A DNA stretch of 7,860 nucleotides from an uncultured Chloroflexota bacterium (GCA_937876225.1 CALFIC010000122.1:1-7860); one strand, 5' to 3'; positions 1 to 6,868 are shown, counted from the first letter of the stretch. Notes: generated by a model not told the origin, from the letters alone. Numbers and translations are program-made.

Positions 1-1899
1 TGTCTCACACGCACAGGTGTCAAAAATCTCGATCATGCTGACTTGCTTCATTGGAATAGATACGACATTCTCGATCCAGTAAACGGTAAATGGGGACAAA
101 ACAAACCACTCAGAGATTTAAAGCAAAATGAACCTCTGTATGAATTGCGTTCAGACAGCCTCGTTGTACTCATCTCACATGTACCCTTATTAAGTGATTG
201 GAACTCTCCTGAAGGTAGTTTTGCCTTCTTTACATCTGCAGAAAGAGCCAACGATTATCACCAAAATCATTTAGGGAATGGCAGGAATCGATTGCTCCCT
301 TTCGCAAGTGGCGCACCTACAGACCCTCTTGAGGCTATGGCAAGTTTGTCACCACGGCGCGTATATGACCTCAGAATACGCCTACATCAACTCACCAAAA
401 TCAACCTACAAGCCGCTTGGTGTGTAAATCCCAACGACCACCGAGAAAATTCTGCTTATGGACGTTTGGGATCATTTAACCTAGGTCATATGTCTGCAAG
501 AACTAGTGCCGAACGCACATTTGAAAACCTACGAATGTTCACAGTATCTGGTATCTGGAAAATTCTACCAAACAATCTTTTCGAACTAGAAGAACCACTC
601 ACACATTGGTCAGGTCATGACACGATCGGTTGGTCAGGGGGGCAAAGCATTCAACTTCTTCCGCTGGACCGTAGCTTCGTGCTTGAGAGCGGACTAGAAG
701 AATTTGGAGGTACTGAAGATTTGACAGAGAGTGAAATCGAGGAACTAGTAGCTCACCACATAGACTCTATGCAGCTTGAAGATTCCAAGAATCAATTCAT
801 CGACGTTCCCTTTGATGAGTTGTATTCATTAGAACGATTCTATGTTGTTTGCTGGGATGCTGTTACCGGTGAAGGGGCTAACAAACCCTGGCATTTCCCT
901 AGTTTCTTCGCCGCAATTCGCTATCTCGCTGCCTATGAACGAGAAATAGATCGAAACTCACGGATTCAAGGAGCAGGCTCAGACACACATATCGGATTTG
1001 CCGGTTCAAAGAATAGTGCATTTGAAGACCTGCGTAGCACGCGTTTCAAATTGGGGTTGAAACGGCTCGTTCAGCGTATGATCCAACGAAAAGGCTATCG
1101 CCCATCTGATGCGGCAGACCTCGTAGCACTCTGTAATGGAACACTCCGCACGCTCCATGTGGATTATGCCGGCTATGCCAAAGATCTACTGTGGGCCACA
1201 CAGGCAGACGACCAAGCCGAATTGCTAGAAGCATTCGATATCAGTGAGGAACGCTGGGAAGCATGGTCTAATAATGCTGTATTATCCGTTGATCAACGTG
1301 GCGAGCGACTTGTGCTCGAACGAATGGATGCAAAAGCGTGGCAGCATCTCGAGCCCAAATCGCGGCACTTTCTATCTACTGCACTCCACCATCTTGCTGA
1401 GCAAGGCAGTGCCCCTCAGCTCGATTACGCTCCCATTAGCATCGAAATTGTCAAAGCTCTTGAAGTAGAGCTGGTTGCCATCTTAACGAACTTCCGAGCA
1501 GCAATTGGTCAAACATCTCTTCCACCCAGCGAAAAAGATCAGGCTGAACAACATTTAGCAAAATACCTGGCAAGCGGAAAACCACCTTCACTAGGCAATA
1601 TGCCATATCTTTTCAAAAAAACCCAAATGCCAGCTTCGCCGCTACACGTCGCCCTACATCAATACCTAAAAACGCTACCAAATTACGGGTTTCTCACGAA
1701 CCCTACCTTCCTGAAAACAGACCTCAATCGTGTGACGCACAAGTTTCGAAACGGCGGTGCGCACGACTCACCGATTCCTGAAGATGTGTGTCGTGAATGT
1801 GTTGATATTCTCATCGGCTCACATAATCAGAGCGGATTAATTTCGCAAGTCGCTGCATGGAAAGTAACACATACAAAGAATTCCGAGGCTACACAATGA
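1..1899 (+). CDS. HEPN-motif protein embedded in the type I RM operon, 5'-partial at window edge
   Basis: The reading frame is open to base 1 with no upstream stop, so the gene begins outside the window. The first in-window start-like codon (TTG at 43) has no obvious ribosome binding site and is probably internal. About 632 residues are visible. I do not recognise the N-terminal and middle parts. Counting from the TTG at 43, two segments around residues 40-115 and 265-345 show a similar run (hydrophobic strand, an FF-containing helix, then a basic helix) and may be distant duplicates. Residues about 463-595 look like a HEPN domain: a first helix with KALEVEL (471-477), a variable middle, and then R569-N570-G-G-A-H574, the RNxxxH motif, followed by an amphipathic helix. 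Known HEPN proteins are often metal-independent RNases in toxin-antitoxin, abortive-infection and RM-linked systems. The 3' end overlaps hsdS as ATGA (1896-1899), which implies translational coupling. That the gene is real is near certain. RNase activity is an inference, since some HEPN domains are only structural. Confidence 0.85.
   Translation, partial: CLTRTGVKNLDHADLLHWNRYDILDPVNGKWGQNKPLRDLKQNEPLYELRSDSLVVLISHVPLLSDWNSPEGSFAFFTSAERANDYHQNHLGNGRNRLLPFASGAPTDPLEAMASLSPRRVYDLRIRLHQLTKINLQAAWCVNPNDHRENSAYGRLGSFNLGHMSARTSAERTFENLRMFTVSGIWKILPNNLFELEEPLTHWSGHDTIGWSGGQSIQLLPLDRSFVLESGLEEFGGTEDLTESEIEELVAHHIDSMQLEDSKNQFIDVPFDELYSLERFYVVCWDAVTGEGANKPWHFPSFFAAIRYLAAYEREIDRNSRIQGAGSDTHIGFAGSKNSAFEDLRSTRFKLGLKRLVQRMIQRKGYRPSDAADLVALCNGTLRTLHVDYAGYAKDLLWATQADDQAELLEAFDISEERWEAWSNNAVLSVDQRGERLVLERMDAKAWQHLEPKSRHFLSTALHHLAEQGSAPQLDYAPISIEIVKALEVELVAILTNFRAAIGQTSLPPSEKDQAEQHLAKYLASGKPPSLGNMPYLFKKTQMPASPLHVALHQYLKTLPNYGFLTNPTFLKTDLNRVTHKFRNGGAHDSPIPEDVCRECVDILIGSHNQSGLISQVAAWKVTHTKNSEATQ
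1885..1899 (+). promoter_or_regulatory. RBS and ATGA stop/start overlap that set the hsdS start
   Basis: GAGG at 1885-1888 lies seven bases before the ATG at 1896. That ATG overlaps the TGA (1897-1899) of the upstream gene. This supports the start at 1896 over the in-frame ATG at 1857, which would add 13 residues (MESNTYKEFRGYT) lying inside the upstream gene. The family-typical N-terminus, with SGLPWLG near residue 14, also fits 1896. Confidence 0.8.
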
Positions 1900-3323
1900 T
1901 CGACACCCTCACCCCCTACCCCGCCTACAAAGAATCTGGCCTGCCGTGGCTGGGTCAGGTGCCAGAGCATTGGGAAGTGTTACCAAATCGTGGCATTTTT
2001 ATCGAAATCAATGATCGAAATCATCCTGATGAGGAAATGCTTTCGGTAACAATTACCAAAGGGATTGTTAAACAGCAATCATTGCTTGAAAACACTTCCA
2101 AAAAAGATAGCTCCAACATGAATAAATCATTTTACAAATTCGTCAAGCCAGGCGACATCGCTTATAACAAAATGCGAGCTTGGCAAGGAGCATTTGGTAA
2201 ATCTTTATTCAAAGGAATAATCAGCCCAGCTTATGTAGTTATGCGAACTCGACATGAAAAAAACCTACCAGATTACTTTCATCAACTGTTTCGTACCTCG
2301 CAATTTGCAAAAGAAGCAGAACGTTGGTCATACGGAATTACTTCCGATATGTGGAGTTTACGGCCTGAGCATTTCAAGATGATATACATCCCCCTCCCCC
2401 CGCCCGCCGAGCAAGCTGCCATCGTGCGCTTCCTCGACTGGGCCGGTGGGCGGCTGGAGCGTACCATCCGCGCCAAGCGCAAGATTATCGCGCTGCTCAA
2501 CGAGCAGAAGCAAGCCATCATCCACCGCGCCGTCACCCGTGGCCTCGACCCCAACGTCCCCCTCAAGGACTCGGGCATCCCGTGGCTGGGCGAGATTCCG
2601 GCGCATTGGGAGGTGCGTCAGCTACGCCATATTGGACAATTATTTAAAGGTTCAGGAGGTAATAAGGAAGATGCTACTTCTATTGGAGTACCCTGCATAA
2701 GATACGGGGAGCTATATTTTCGCTACAGAAACTTTATTCGTCAGCCTCAAGGTTTTATTAGTGAAGATAATGCAAAAATTTATACACCTATTCACTTTGG
2801 GGATGTACTTTTCGCTGCTTCTGGGGAAAAAATTGAAGAAATCGGTAAATCAGCAGTCAACCTTTACGATGGATTTGCTGTTTGCGGTGGAGATATTGTA
2901 ATTTTTCGACCAACAGATTCAATCCATCCACCTTTTTTAGGTTACTCGTTGGATAGTTTCAGTGCAGCCCATCAAAAAGCTACAATGTGCCGTGGAACAA
3001 CAATAAAACACATATATCCTGATGAACTTCGAAGCCTATGGACGTGTATTCCACCATTAACAGAGCAAAAAACTATATCTGATGAGTTAGTTAATCTGCT
3101 TAATGGCCTCACGACAGCCATCTCCCGCCTCGAGCGTGAAATCGAGCTCCTCCGCGAGTACCGCACCCGCCTCATCTCGGACGTGGTCACCGGCAAACTT
3201 GATGTACGTGCGGCGGCGGCCAGTTTGCCCGCCGAACCCGGTAGCGATAGCCTAGCCACCGATCTCCATGCACTCGAGGACGACACAGTAGATGAACTCG
3301 ATGCCACCGAGGAGGATGTATGA
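1896..3323 (+). CDS. hsdS: Type I restriction-modification system specificity subunit HsdS
   Basis: DNA-recognition subunit of the type I complex: it binds a bipartite target and directs both methylation (with HsdM) and restriction (with HsdR). The 475-residue protein has the standard two-half layout. A conserved entry motif SGLPWLGQVPEHWEV (residues 14-28) leads into target-recognition domain 1 (about 29-164). Next come IPLPPPAEQ (165-173) and the central coiled-coil spacer (about 174-215), and the entry motif is repeated as SGIPWLGEIPAHWEV (226-240). Target-recognition domain 2 (about 241-384) is followed by IPPLTEQ (385-391), a second long helix with EREIELLREYRTRLISDVVTGKLDV, and an acidic tail ending in DELDATEEDV. 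Both TRDs are markedly AT-rich (sampled 60-base rows at 2041 and 2761 are 35% GC), whereas the conserved spacer is GC-rich (the row at 2521 is 72%). That mosaic is expected when TRDs are exchanged by recombination at conserved segments. The target sequence cannot be read from this. No frameshift or truncation is seen. Confidence 0.96.
   Translation: MIDTLTPYPAYKESGLPWLGQVPEHWEVLPNRGIFIEINDRNHPDEEMLSVTITKGIVKQQSLLENTSKKDSSNMNKSFYKFVKPGDIAYNKMRAWQGAFGKSLFKGIISPAYVVMRTRHEKNLPDYFHQLFRTSQFAKEAERWSYGITSDMWSLRPEHFKMIYIPLPPPAEQAAIVRFLDWAGGRLERTIRAKRKIIALLNEQKQAIIHRAVTRGLDPNVPLKDSGIPWLGEIPAHWEVRQLRHIGQLFKGSGGNKEDATSIGVPCIRYGELYFRYRNFIRQPQGFISEDNAKIYTPIHFGDVLFAASGEKIEEIGKSAVNLYDGFAVCGGDIVIFRPTDSIHPPFLGYSLDSFSAAHQKATMCRGTTIKHIYPDELRSLWTCIPPLTEQKTISDELVNLLNGLTTAISRLEREIELLREYRTRLISDVVTGKLDVRAAAASLPAEPGSDSLATDLHALEDDTVDELDATEEDV
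1935..1979 (+). repeat. hsdS conserved-segment direct repeat, copy 1
   Basis: Encodes SGLPWLGQVPEHWEV ahead of TRD1. It matches 2571-2615 at 35 of 45 bases by eye. Such paired conserved blocks are where TRD exchange between hsdS halves or alleles can occur. Confidence 0.8.
2571..2615 (+). repeat. hsdS conserved-segment direct repeat, copy 2
   Basis: Encodes SGIPWLGEIPAHWEV ahead of TRD2. It is the second member of the 45-base direct repeat that marks the two-fold internal symmetry of HsdS. Confidence 0.8.
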
Positions 3324-3367
3324 GTACTGCGCTCGCTCGCCGTCACCGGTACGTGATGGGTACGTGA
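3320..3367 (+). other. 15-codon micro-ORF overlapping the hsdS stop; possible relic of a gene start
   Basis: GAGGAGG at 3309-3315 is a strong Shine-Dalgarno sequence that precedes an ATG at 3320. This ATG overlaps the hsdS stop as ATGA, the same arrangement seen at the start of hsdS. The frame reads MSTALARRHRYVMGT and then stops within the first 11-bp repeat doublet. It could be a leader peptide, the beheaded start of a formerly coupled downstream gene (perhaps an old hsdR start), or chance. What is seen is the ribosome binding site and the overlap; its translation is inferred. Confidence 0.35.
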
Positions 3368-3369
3368 TG
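3348..3369 (+). repeat. Tandem doublet of 11-bp unit GGTACGTGATG
   Basis: Two perfect head-to-tail copies (3348-3358 and 3359-3369). A sister doublet differing by one base per unit (GGTACTTGATG) lies at 3427-3448. The 79-base offset between doublets is non-coding apart from the micro-ORF end. Confidence 0.85.
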
Positions 3370-3407
3370 ACAGACACATTCTGCAGTGCACACATGATAC
3401 GGCGATT

Positions 3408-3418
3408 GCATCAGGATG
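3408..3418 (+). repeat. 11-bp direct repeat GCATCAGGATG, copy 1
   Basis: Identical to 3542-3552 in the same spacer. The resemblance continues imperfectly for several bases downstream (GGGCTTTTT here, CGCTGGTTT there). Confidence 0.6.
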
Positions 3419-3426
3419 GGCTTTTT

Positions 3427-3448
3427 GGTACTTGATGGGTACTTGATG
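3427..3448 (+). repeat. Tandem doublet of 11-bp unit GGTACTTGATG
   Basis: Two perfect copies (3427-3437 and 3438-3448). Both carry T at unit position 6, where the upstream doublet carries G. The unit was therefore homogenised within each doublet, or each doublet was duplicated separately. Confidence 0.85.
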
Positions 3449-3474
3449 GTGCACGCATCAATACCGCACGCAAT

Positions 3475-3571
3475 GCTTTACTAACACACATGTCCGTTTT
3501 CCATATTAGTAAAGGTTTTAGTAAAGCGCTGTGTATTTAGCGCATCAGGATGCGCTGGTTTCTTTACTAAA
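3475..3571 (+). promoter_or_regulatory. Putative hsdR control region with four TTTACTAA boxes and a nested hairpin
   Basis: TTTACTAA occurs at 3477-3484 and 3563-3570, and its reverse complement TTAGTAAA at 3506-3513 and 3518-3525. TTTAGTAAAG (3517-3526) and CTTTACTAAA (3562-3571) form a perfect 10-bp inverted repeat. It surrounds a second palindrome, AGCGCATC-AG-GATGCGCT (3539-3556). The right-hand box ends two bases before the hsdR Shine-Dalgarno, so a bound protein or an RNA fold could affect hsdR transcription or translation. No -10/-35 pair is convincing. The boxes are seen; the operator role is inferred. Confidence 0.5.
3542..3552 (+). repeat. 11-bp direct repeat GCATCAGGATG, copy 2
   Basis: Second copy of the repeat at 3408-3418. 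Here it is embedded in the perfect hairpin 3539-3556. Confidence 0.6.
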
Positions 3572-3573
3572 TT

Positions 3574-3588
3574 AGGAGAAGGTATATG
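3574..3588 (+). promoter_or_regulatory. hsdR ribosome binding site and start codon
   Basis: AGGAG at 3574-3578 lies seven bases before the ATG at 3586. This is strong, well-spaced support for starting hsdR there. Confidence 0.8.
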
Positions 3589-6500
3589 CCAACCAATACC
3601 ACCGAAAAAGCGCTCGAATCCCTAATCATGCGCCATATGACAGGCACCGACGGGCTCTCTGTGCCACCACAACGGCTAGCGGAGCACCCCGCGACCTACG
3701 GCGGTACCGGCTATACGGCCGGTAGCCCACAAAACTACGATCGGGCCCATGCCGTCGATGGCTACCAACTTTTTGCCTTCCTACAGGCCACCCAACCGGA
3801 TGAATTTGCCAAACTGGCGCTGGGTGATATGAGCGACACGCAAAACATTAACCGCCTCAAATTCCTTTCGCGGCTATCGAGTGAAGTGGGCAAGCGCGGT
3901 GTCATCGACGTGCTTCGCAAGGGCATCAATCACGGGCCGCTCCGCTTCGACCTCTTTTATGGCACACCATCACCCGACAACGCCAAAGCGACTGCGCTCC
4001 ATGCCCAGAATCGTTTTTCGGTGACCCGCCAGCTCGCCTACAGCATGAACGAAACACGCCGAGCCCTTGACCTCTGTCTGTTCATCAATGGACTGCCCAT
4101 CGCCACGTTTGAACTCAAAAACAGCCTTACCAAGCAGACCGTCGCTGATGCCGTCGAACAGTACAAACGTGACCGTGATCCGCGCGAAACGCTCTTTGAG
4201 TTTGGGCGCTGCGTCGTCCACTTTGCTGTCGACGACAGCGAAGTGCAGATGTGCACCGAATTAAAAGGCAAGGCGTCGTGGTTCCTGCCTTTCAACAAGG
4301 GTTATCACGCTGGTGCCGGCAACCCGCCCAACCCCGACGGGCTCAAAACCGCCTATTTGTGGCGCGAAGTACTCACGCCGCACGGATTGACCAATATCCT
4401 CGAAAACTACGCCCAAATTGTTGACGAGCCCGACCCCAAAACCGGCAAGAAAAAACGCAAACAAGTCTGGCCGCGTTACCACCAGCTCAGCCTCGTGCGC
4501 CACGCCTTAGCCGACGTACGCACGCGCGGAGCCGGTCAGCGCTACCTCGTGCAACACTCGGCAGGCAGCGGCAAATCAAACTCGATTGCATGGCTCGCAC
4601 ACCAGCTCATCGGCCTCAAGCGCGACCACGCAGACATTTTTGATTCGGTTATCGTCGTCACCGACCGGCGCATCCTCGACAGCCAAATCCAAGCCACCAT
4701 CAAACAATTCATGCAAGTGGGTGCCACGGTAGGCCATGCCCAACATTCAGGCGACCTGCGCCGATTTATCGAGCAAGGCAAAAAAATCATCGTCTCGACG
4801 GTACAAAAGTTCCCGTTTATCCTCGACGAAATAGCCACCGAGGGTCAAAAGACGTTTGCCATCATCATCGACGAGGCCCATTCGAGCCAAGGGGGCAAAA
4901 CGTCGGCAGCCATGAGTCAGGCGCTGAGTACTCATAGCGACGACCACGATTCTGATCCCGAAGACACCATCAACGACGCACTCGAACGGCGCATGGCCTC
5001 ACGCAAAATGCTCGGTAACGCTAGTTATTTTGCCTTTACCGCCACCCCAAAAAACAAAACACTGGAAATGTTTGGTGAAGCGTTACCACCCGACGCCGAA
5101 GGCAAAATCAAACATCGGCCCTTCCACAGCTATACGATGAAGCAAGCCATCGAAGAAGGCTTCATCCTTGACGTCCTCAAAACATATACCCCAATCGACA
5201 GCTACTACAAGCTCATCAAAAAAACTAGCGACGATCCCGAATTTGACACCAAAAAAGCCAAGAAAAAAATGCGCCACTACGTCGAAAGTCACAACTATGC
5301 GATTCGGATCAAAGCCGAAATCATGATTGAGCACTTTCATGAGCAGGTCATGGCCACCAGCAAAATCGGTGGTCAGGCGCGGGCAATGGTGATTACCAGC
5401 GGGATTGAACGGGCTATCCAGTATTTTTATGCATTCCGTACGTACCTCGCCGAACGCAAAAGCCCCTACCAAGCGATTGTGGCTTTTTCGGGAGAGCACG
5501 AATACGGCGGTAGCAAAGTGAGCGAAGCATCGCTCAACGGATTCCCCAGTAACGATATTGCTAGCAAAATCCAGACCGACCCGTACCGGTTTTTGATTTG
5601 TGCCGACAAATTCCAGACCGGCTACGACGAGCCGCTGTTGCACACGATGTATGTCGACAAACCGCTGTCGGGCATCAAGGCGGTACAGACGCTATCGCGA
5701 CTCAACCGCGCCCACCCGCAGAAACACGATTGCTTCGTGCTCGACTTCCAAAACAACAGCGCCGCCATCACGCTGGCCTTCCAAGATTACTACCGCACCA
5801 CCCTGCTCGCCGATGAGACAGATCCCAACAAACTCCACGACCTCAAAAATGCCCTCGACAATGCCCAAGTCTATGCCACGACTGCTGTCGATACCCTCGT
5901 CGAGCGGTTTCTCGCTGGCGCCGACCGTGACAAACTCGACCCCATCCTCGATGCGTGTGTGGCGACGTATGTCCAGACACTCGACGAAAACGAGCAGGTC
6001 GAATTCAAAGGCAAAGCCAAAGTTTTTTGTCGTACCTACGCCTTTTTATCATCGATTATTCCGTATTCCAATGCGCACTGGGAGAAGCTTTCGATATTTC
6101 TCACGCTTCTCATTCCCAAATTACCCGCACCCAAGGAACCAGACCTCGCCATCGGCATCCTCGAAGCCATCGACATGGACAGTTACCGTGTCGAAAAAAA
6201 GGCGATTATGCAGATTGTACTGGCGGATCAAGACGGCGAGATTGCGCCGATTCCCACCGATGGTAGTGGTTATATCCCTGAGCCAGACCTCGACCGTTTG
6301 AGCAATATTCTCAAAACGTTCAACGAACAATTCGGCACAAACTTCACTGATACCGACCGCATCTCCAAACGCATTCGTGAAGACATTGCGCCACAGGTGG
6401 CAGCCGATGCAAACTACCAAAACGCCCTCGCCAATACACCGCACAATGCACGTATTGCGCATGATCAAGCGTTGGCGAAAGCGATGCAACAGCTCCTCAA

Positions 6501-6621
6501 GGACGACACGCAGGTCTACAAACTTTTTGTCGAAAACCCATCATTCAAACAATCACTGGGCGATTTGATCTATGCCTTGACCAAATCATCACCCCATGCC
6601 CCAACGGCGCATAAATCATAA
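3586..6621 (+). CDS. hsdR: Type I restriction-modification system restriction subunit HsdR
   Basis: ATP-driven DNA translocase and endonuclease subunit: bound to HsdS/HsdM at an unmethylated site, it reels in DNA and cuts at a distance. At 1011 residues it has the usual family length and appears intact. The N-terminal PD-(D/E)xK nuclease shows D162 in LDLCLF and E176-L-K178; the D-to-E spacing of 14 is as in classical HsdR, and a QY-containing helix (VADAVEQYKRD) follows. The motor domain has Walker A AGSGKS (326-331, K330), motif Ia-like VVTDRRILDSQ, Walker B DEAH (429-432) and motif III TAT (485-487). It also has a motif V-like segment FQTGYDEP (676-683) and motif VI QTLSRLNRAHP (from 701, with R705 and R708). 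The C-terminal part (about 760-1011) is helical and fits the HsdM-contacting region. The gene lies downstream of hsdS on the same strand but is separated by a repeat-rich spacer, so it may have its own promoter. It was assigned from motifs and length. Confidence 0.97.
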   Translation: MPTNTTEKALESLIMRHMTGTDGLSVPPQRLAEHPATYGGTGYTAGSPQNYDRAHAVDGYQLFAFLQATQPDEFAKLALGDMSDTQNINRLKFLSRLSSEVGKRGVIDVLRKGINHGPLRFDLFYGTPSPDNAKATALHAQNRFSVTRQLAYSMNETRRALDLCLFINGLPIATFELKNSLTKQTVADAVEQYKRDRDPRETLFEFGRCVVHFAVDDSEVQMCTELKGKASWFLPFNKGYHAGAGNPPNPDGLKTAYLWREVLTPHGLTNILENYAQIVDEPDPKTGKKKRKQVWPRYHQLSLVRHALADVRTRGAGQRYLVQHSAGSGKSNSIAWLAHQLIGLKRDHADIFDSVIVVTDRRILDSQIQATIKQFMQVGATVGHAQHSGDLRRFIEQGKKIIVSTVQKFPFILDEIATEGQKTFAIIIDEAHSSQGGKTSAAMSQALSTHSDDHDSDPEDTINDALERRMASRKMLGNASYFAFTATPKNKTLEMFGEALPPDAEGKIKHRPFHSYTMKQAIEEGFILDVLKTYTPIDSYYKLIKKTSDDPEFDTKKAKKKMRHYVESHNYAIRIKAEIMIEHFHEQVMATSKIGGQARAMVITSGIERAIQYFYAFRTYLAERKSPYQAIVAFSGEHEYGGSKVSEASLNGFPSNDIASKIQTDPYRFLICADKFQTGYDEPLLHTMYVDKPLSGIKAVQTLSRLNRAHPQKHDCFVLDFQNNSAAITLAFQDYYRTTLLADETDPNKLHDLKNALDNAQVYATTAVDTLVERFLAGADRDKLDPILDACVATYVQTLDENEQVEFKGKAKVFCRTYAFLSSIIPYSNAHWEKLSIFLTLLIPKLPAPKEPDLAIGILEAIDMDSYRVEKKAIMQIVLADQDGEIAPIPTDGSGYIPEPDLDRLSNILKTFNEQFGTNFTDTDRISKRIREDIAPQVAADANYQNALANTPHNARIAHDQALAKAMQQLLKDDTQVYKLFVENPSFKQSLGDLIYALTKSSPHAPTAHKS

Positions 6622-6733
6622 ACCCAGGCGTTGCCCTAGGCGAGCTCATTACGCCCCTTCAGTGCGAAACAGCCCTGAAGGGGCGTAATGCAACAGCACA
6701 GGGCATCACCCTTGCGCATGGAATAAACCCAGG
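6618..6733. repeat. 11-bp direct repeats ATAAACCCAGG flanking a palindromic segment
   Basis: ATAAACCCAGG occurs at 6618-6628, including the hsdR stop codon, and again at 6723-6733. The two copies bracket 94 bases containing the long inverted repeat. They may be a target-site-like duplication around a small inserted palindrome, but the palindrome is not centred between them. Confidence 0.5.
6632..6705. terminator. Long inverted repeat with perfect 16-bp stem; possible bidirectional terminator or REP-like element
   Basis: CATTACGCCCCTTCAG (6647-6662) pairs perfectly with CTGAAGGGGCGTAATG (6675-6690) across a 12-base loop. Symmetry resumes at TGCCCT (6632-6637) and AGGGCA (6700-6705) about the same centre. 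It sits between the convergent ends of hsdR and the DinB-like gene, where a terminator is expected. Neither side has the T-run of an intrinsic terminator, so a repeat-element hairpin is the alternative. Confidence 0.5.
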
Positions 6734-6810
6734 TCTCGTCGTGGCACCACCACGTTGATGTTCGTTCCCCATTGCCCCATCGGGACAGCATGCATCTATC
6801 GCCACGCACG

Positions 6811-6847
6811 GAGATTCCACGGGCGCTATCGCACCCATGGAATGACG
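6811..6847 (+). repeat. Hairpin repeat family GAGATTCCACG...CATGGAATGACG, copy A
   Basis: The ends GAGATTCCACG and CATGGAATGACG flank a variable core. ATTCCA pairs with TGGAAT and an inner GGG pairs with CCC, with mismatches between. It lies 21 bases beyond the stop of the minus-strand DinB-like gene. It shares the extension GACGTTGG with copy B. The ends resemble the widespread ATTCC...GGAAT class of bacterial intergenic hairpins. Confidence 0.75.
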
Positions 6848-6849
6848 TT

Positions 6850-6865
6850 GGGGGCGGATTCCCCC
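6850..6865 (-). terminator. GC-rich hairpin just after the DinB-like stop codon
   Basis: GGGGG (6850-6854) and CCCCC (6861-6865) face each other across a six-base loop, three bases past the minus-strand stop codon (6869-6871). The stem is short and has no U-tract, so terminator function is weakly supported. Confidence 0.25.
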
Positions 6866-6868
6866 GCA

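Noticed and set aside
1857..1895. Upstream in-frame ATG as the hsdS start
   Set aside because: It lies inside the preceding gene. The ATG at 1896 has a GAGG Shine-Dalgarno at seven bases and an ATGA overlap, and it gives the usual HsdS N-terminus.
2972..3454. 160-residue minus-strand open frame across the hsdS end and spacer
   Set aside because: Low-complexity Ser/Arg-rich translation antisense to the conserved HsdS C-terminus; no start signal or family resemblance.
3348..3571. Possible CRISPR array in the hsdS-hsdR spacer
   Set aside because: The repeats are only 8-11 bp, tandem or inverted, and without regular spacers or cas genes.
5083..5643. 186-residue minus-strand open frame inside hsdR
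   Set aside because: A shadow of the hsdR helicase domain, whose motifs are intact on the + strand.
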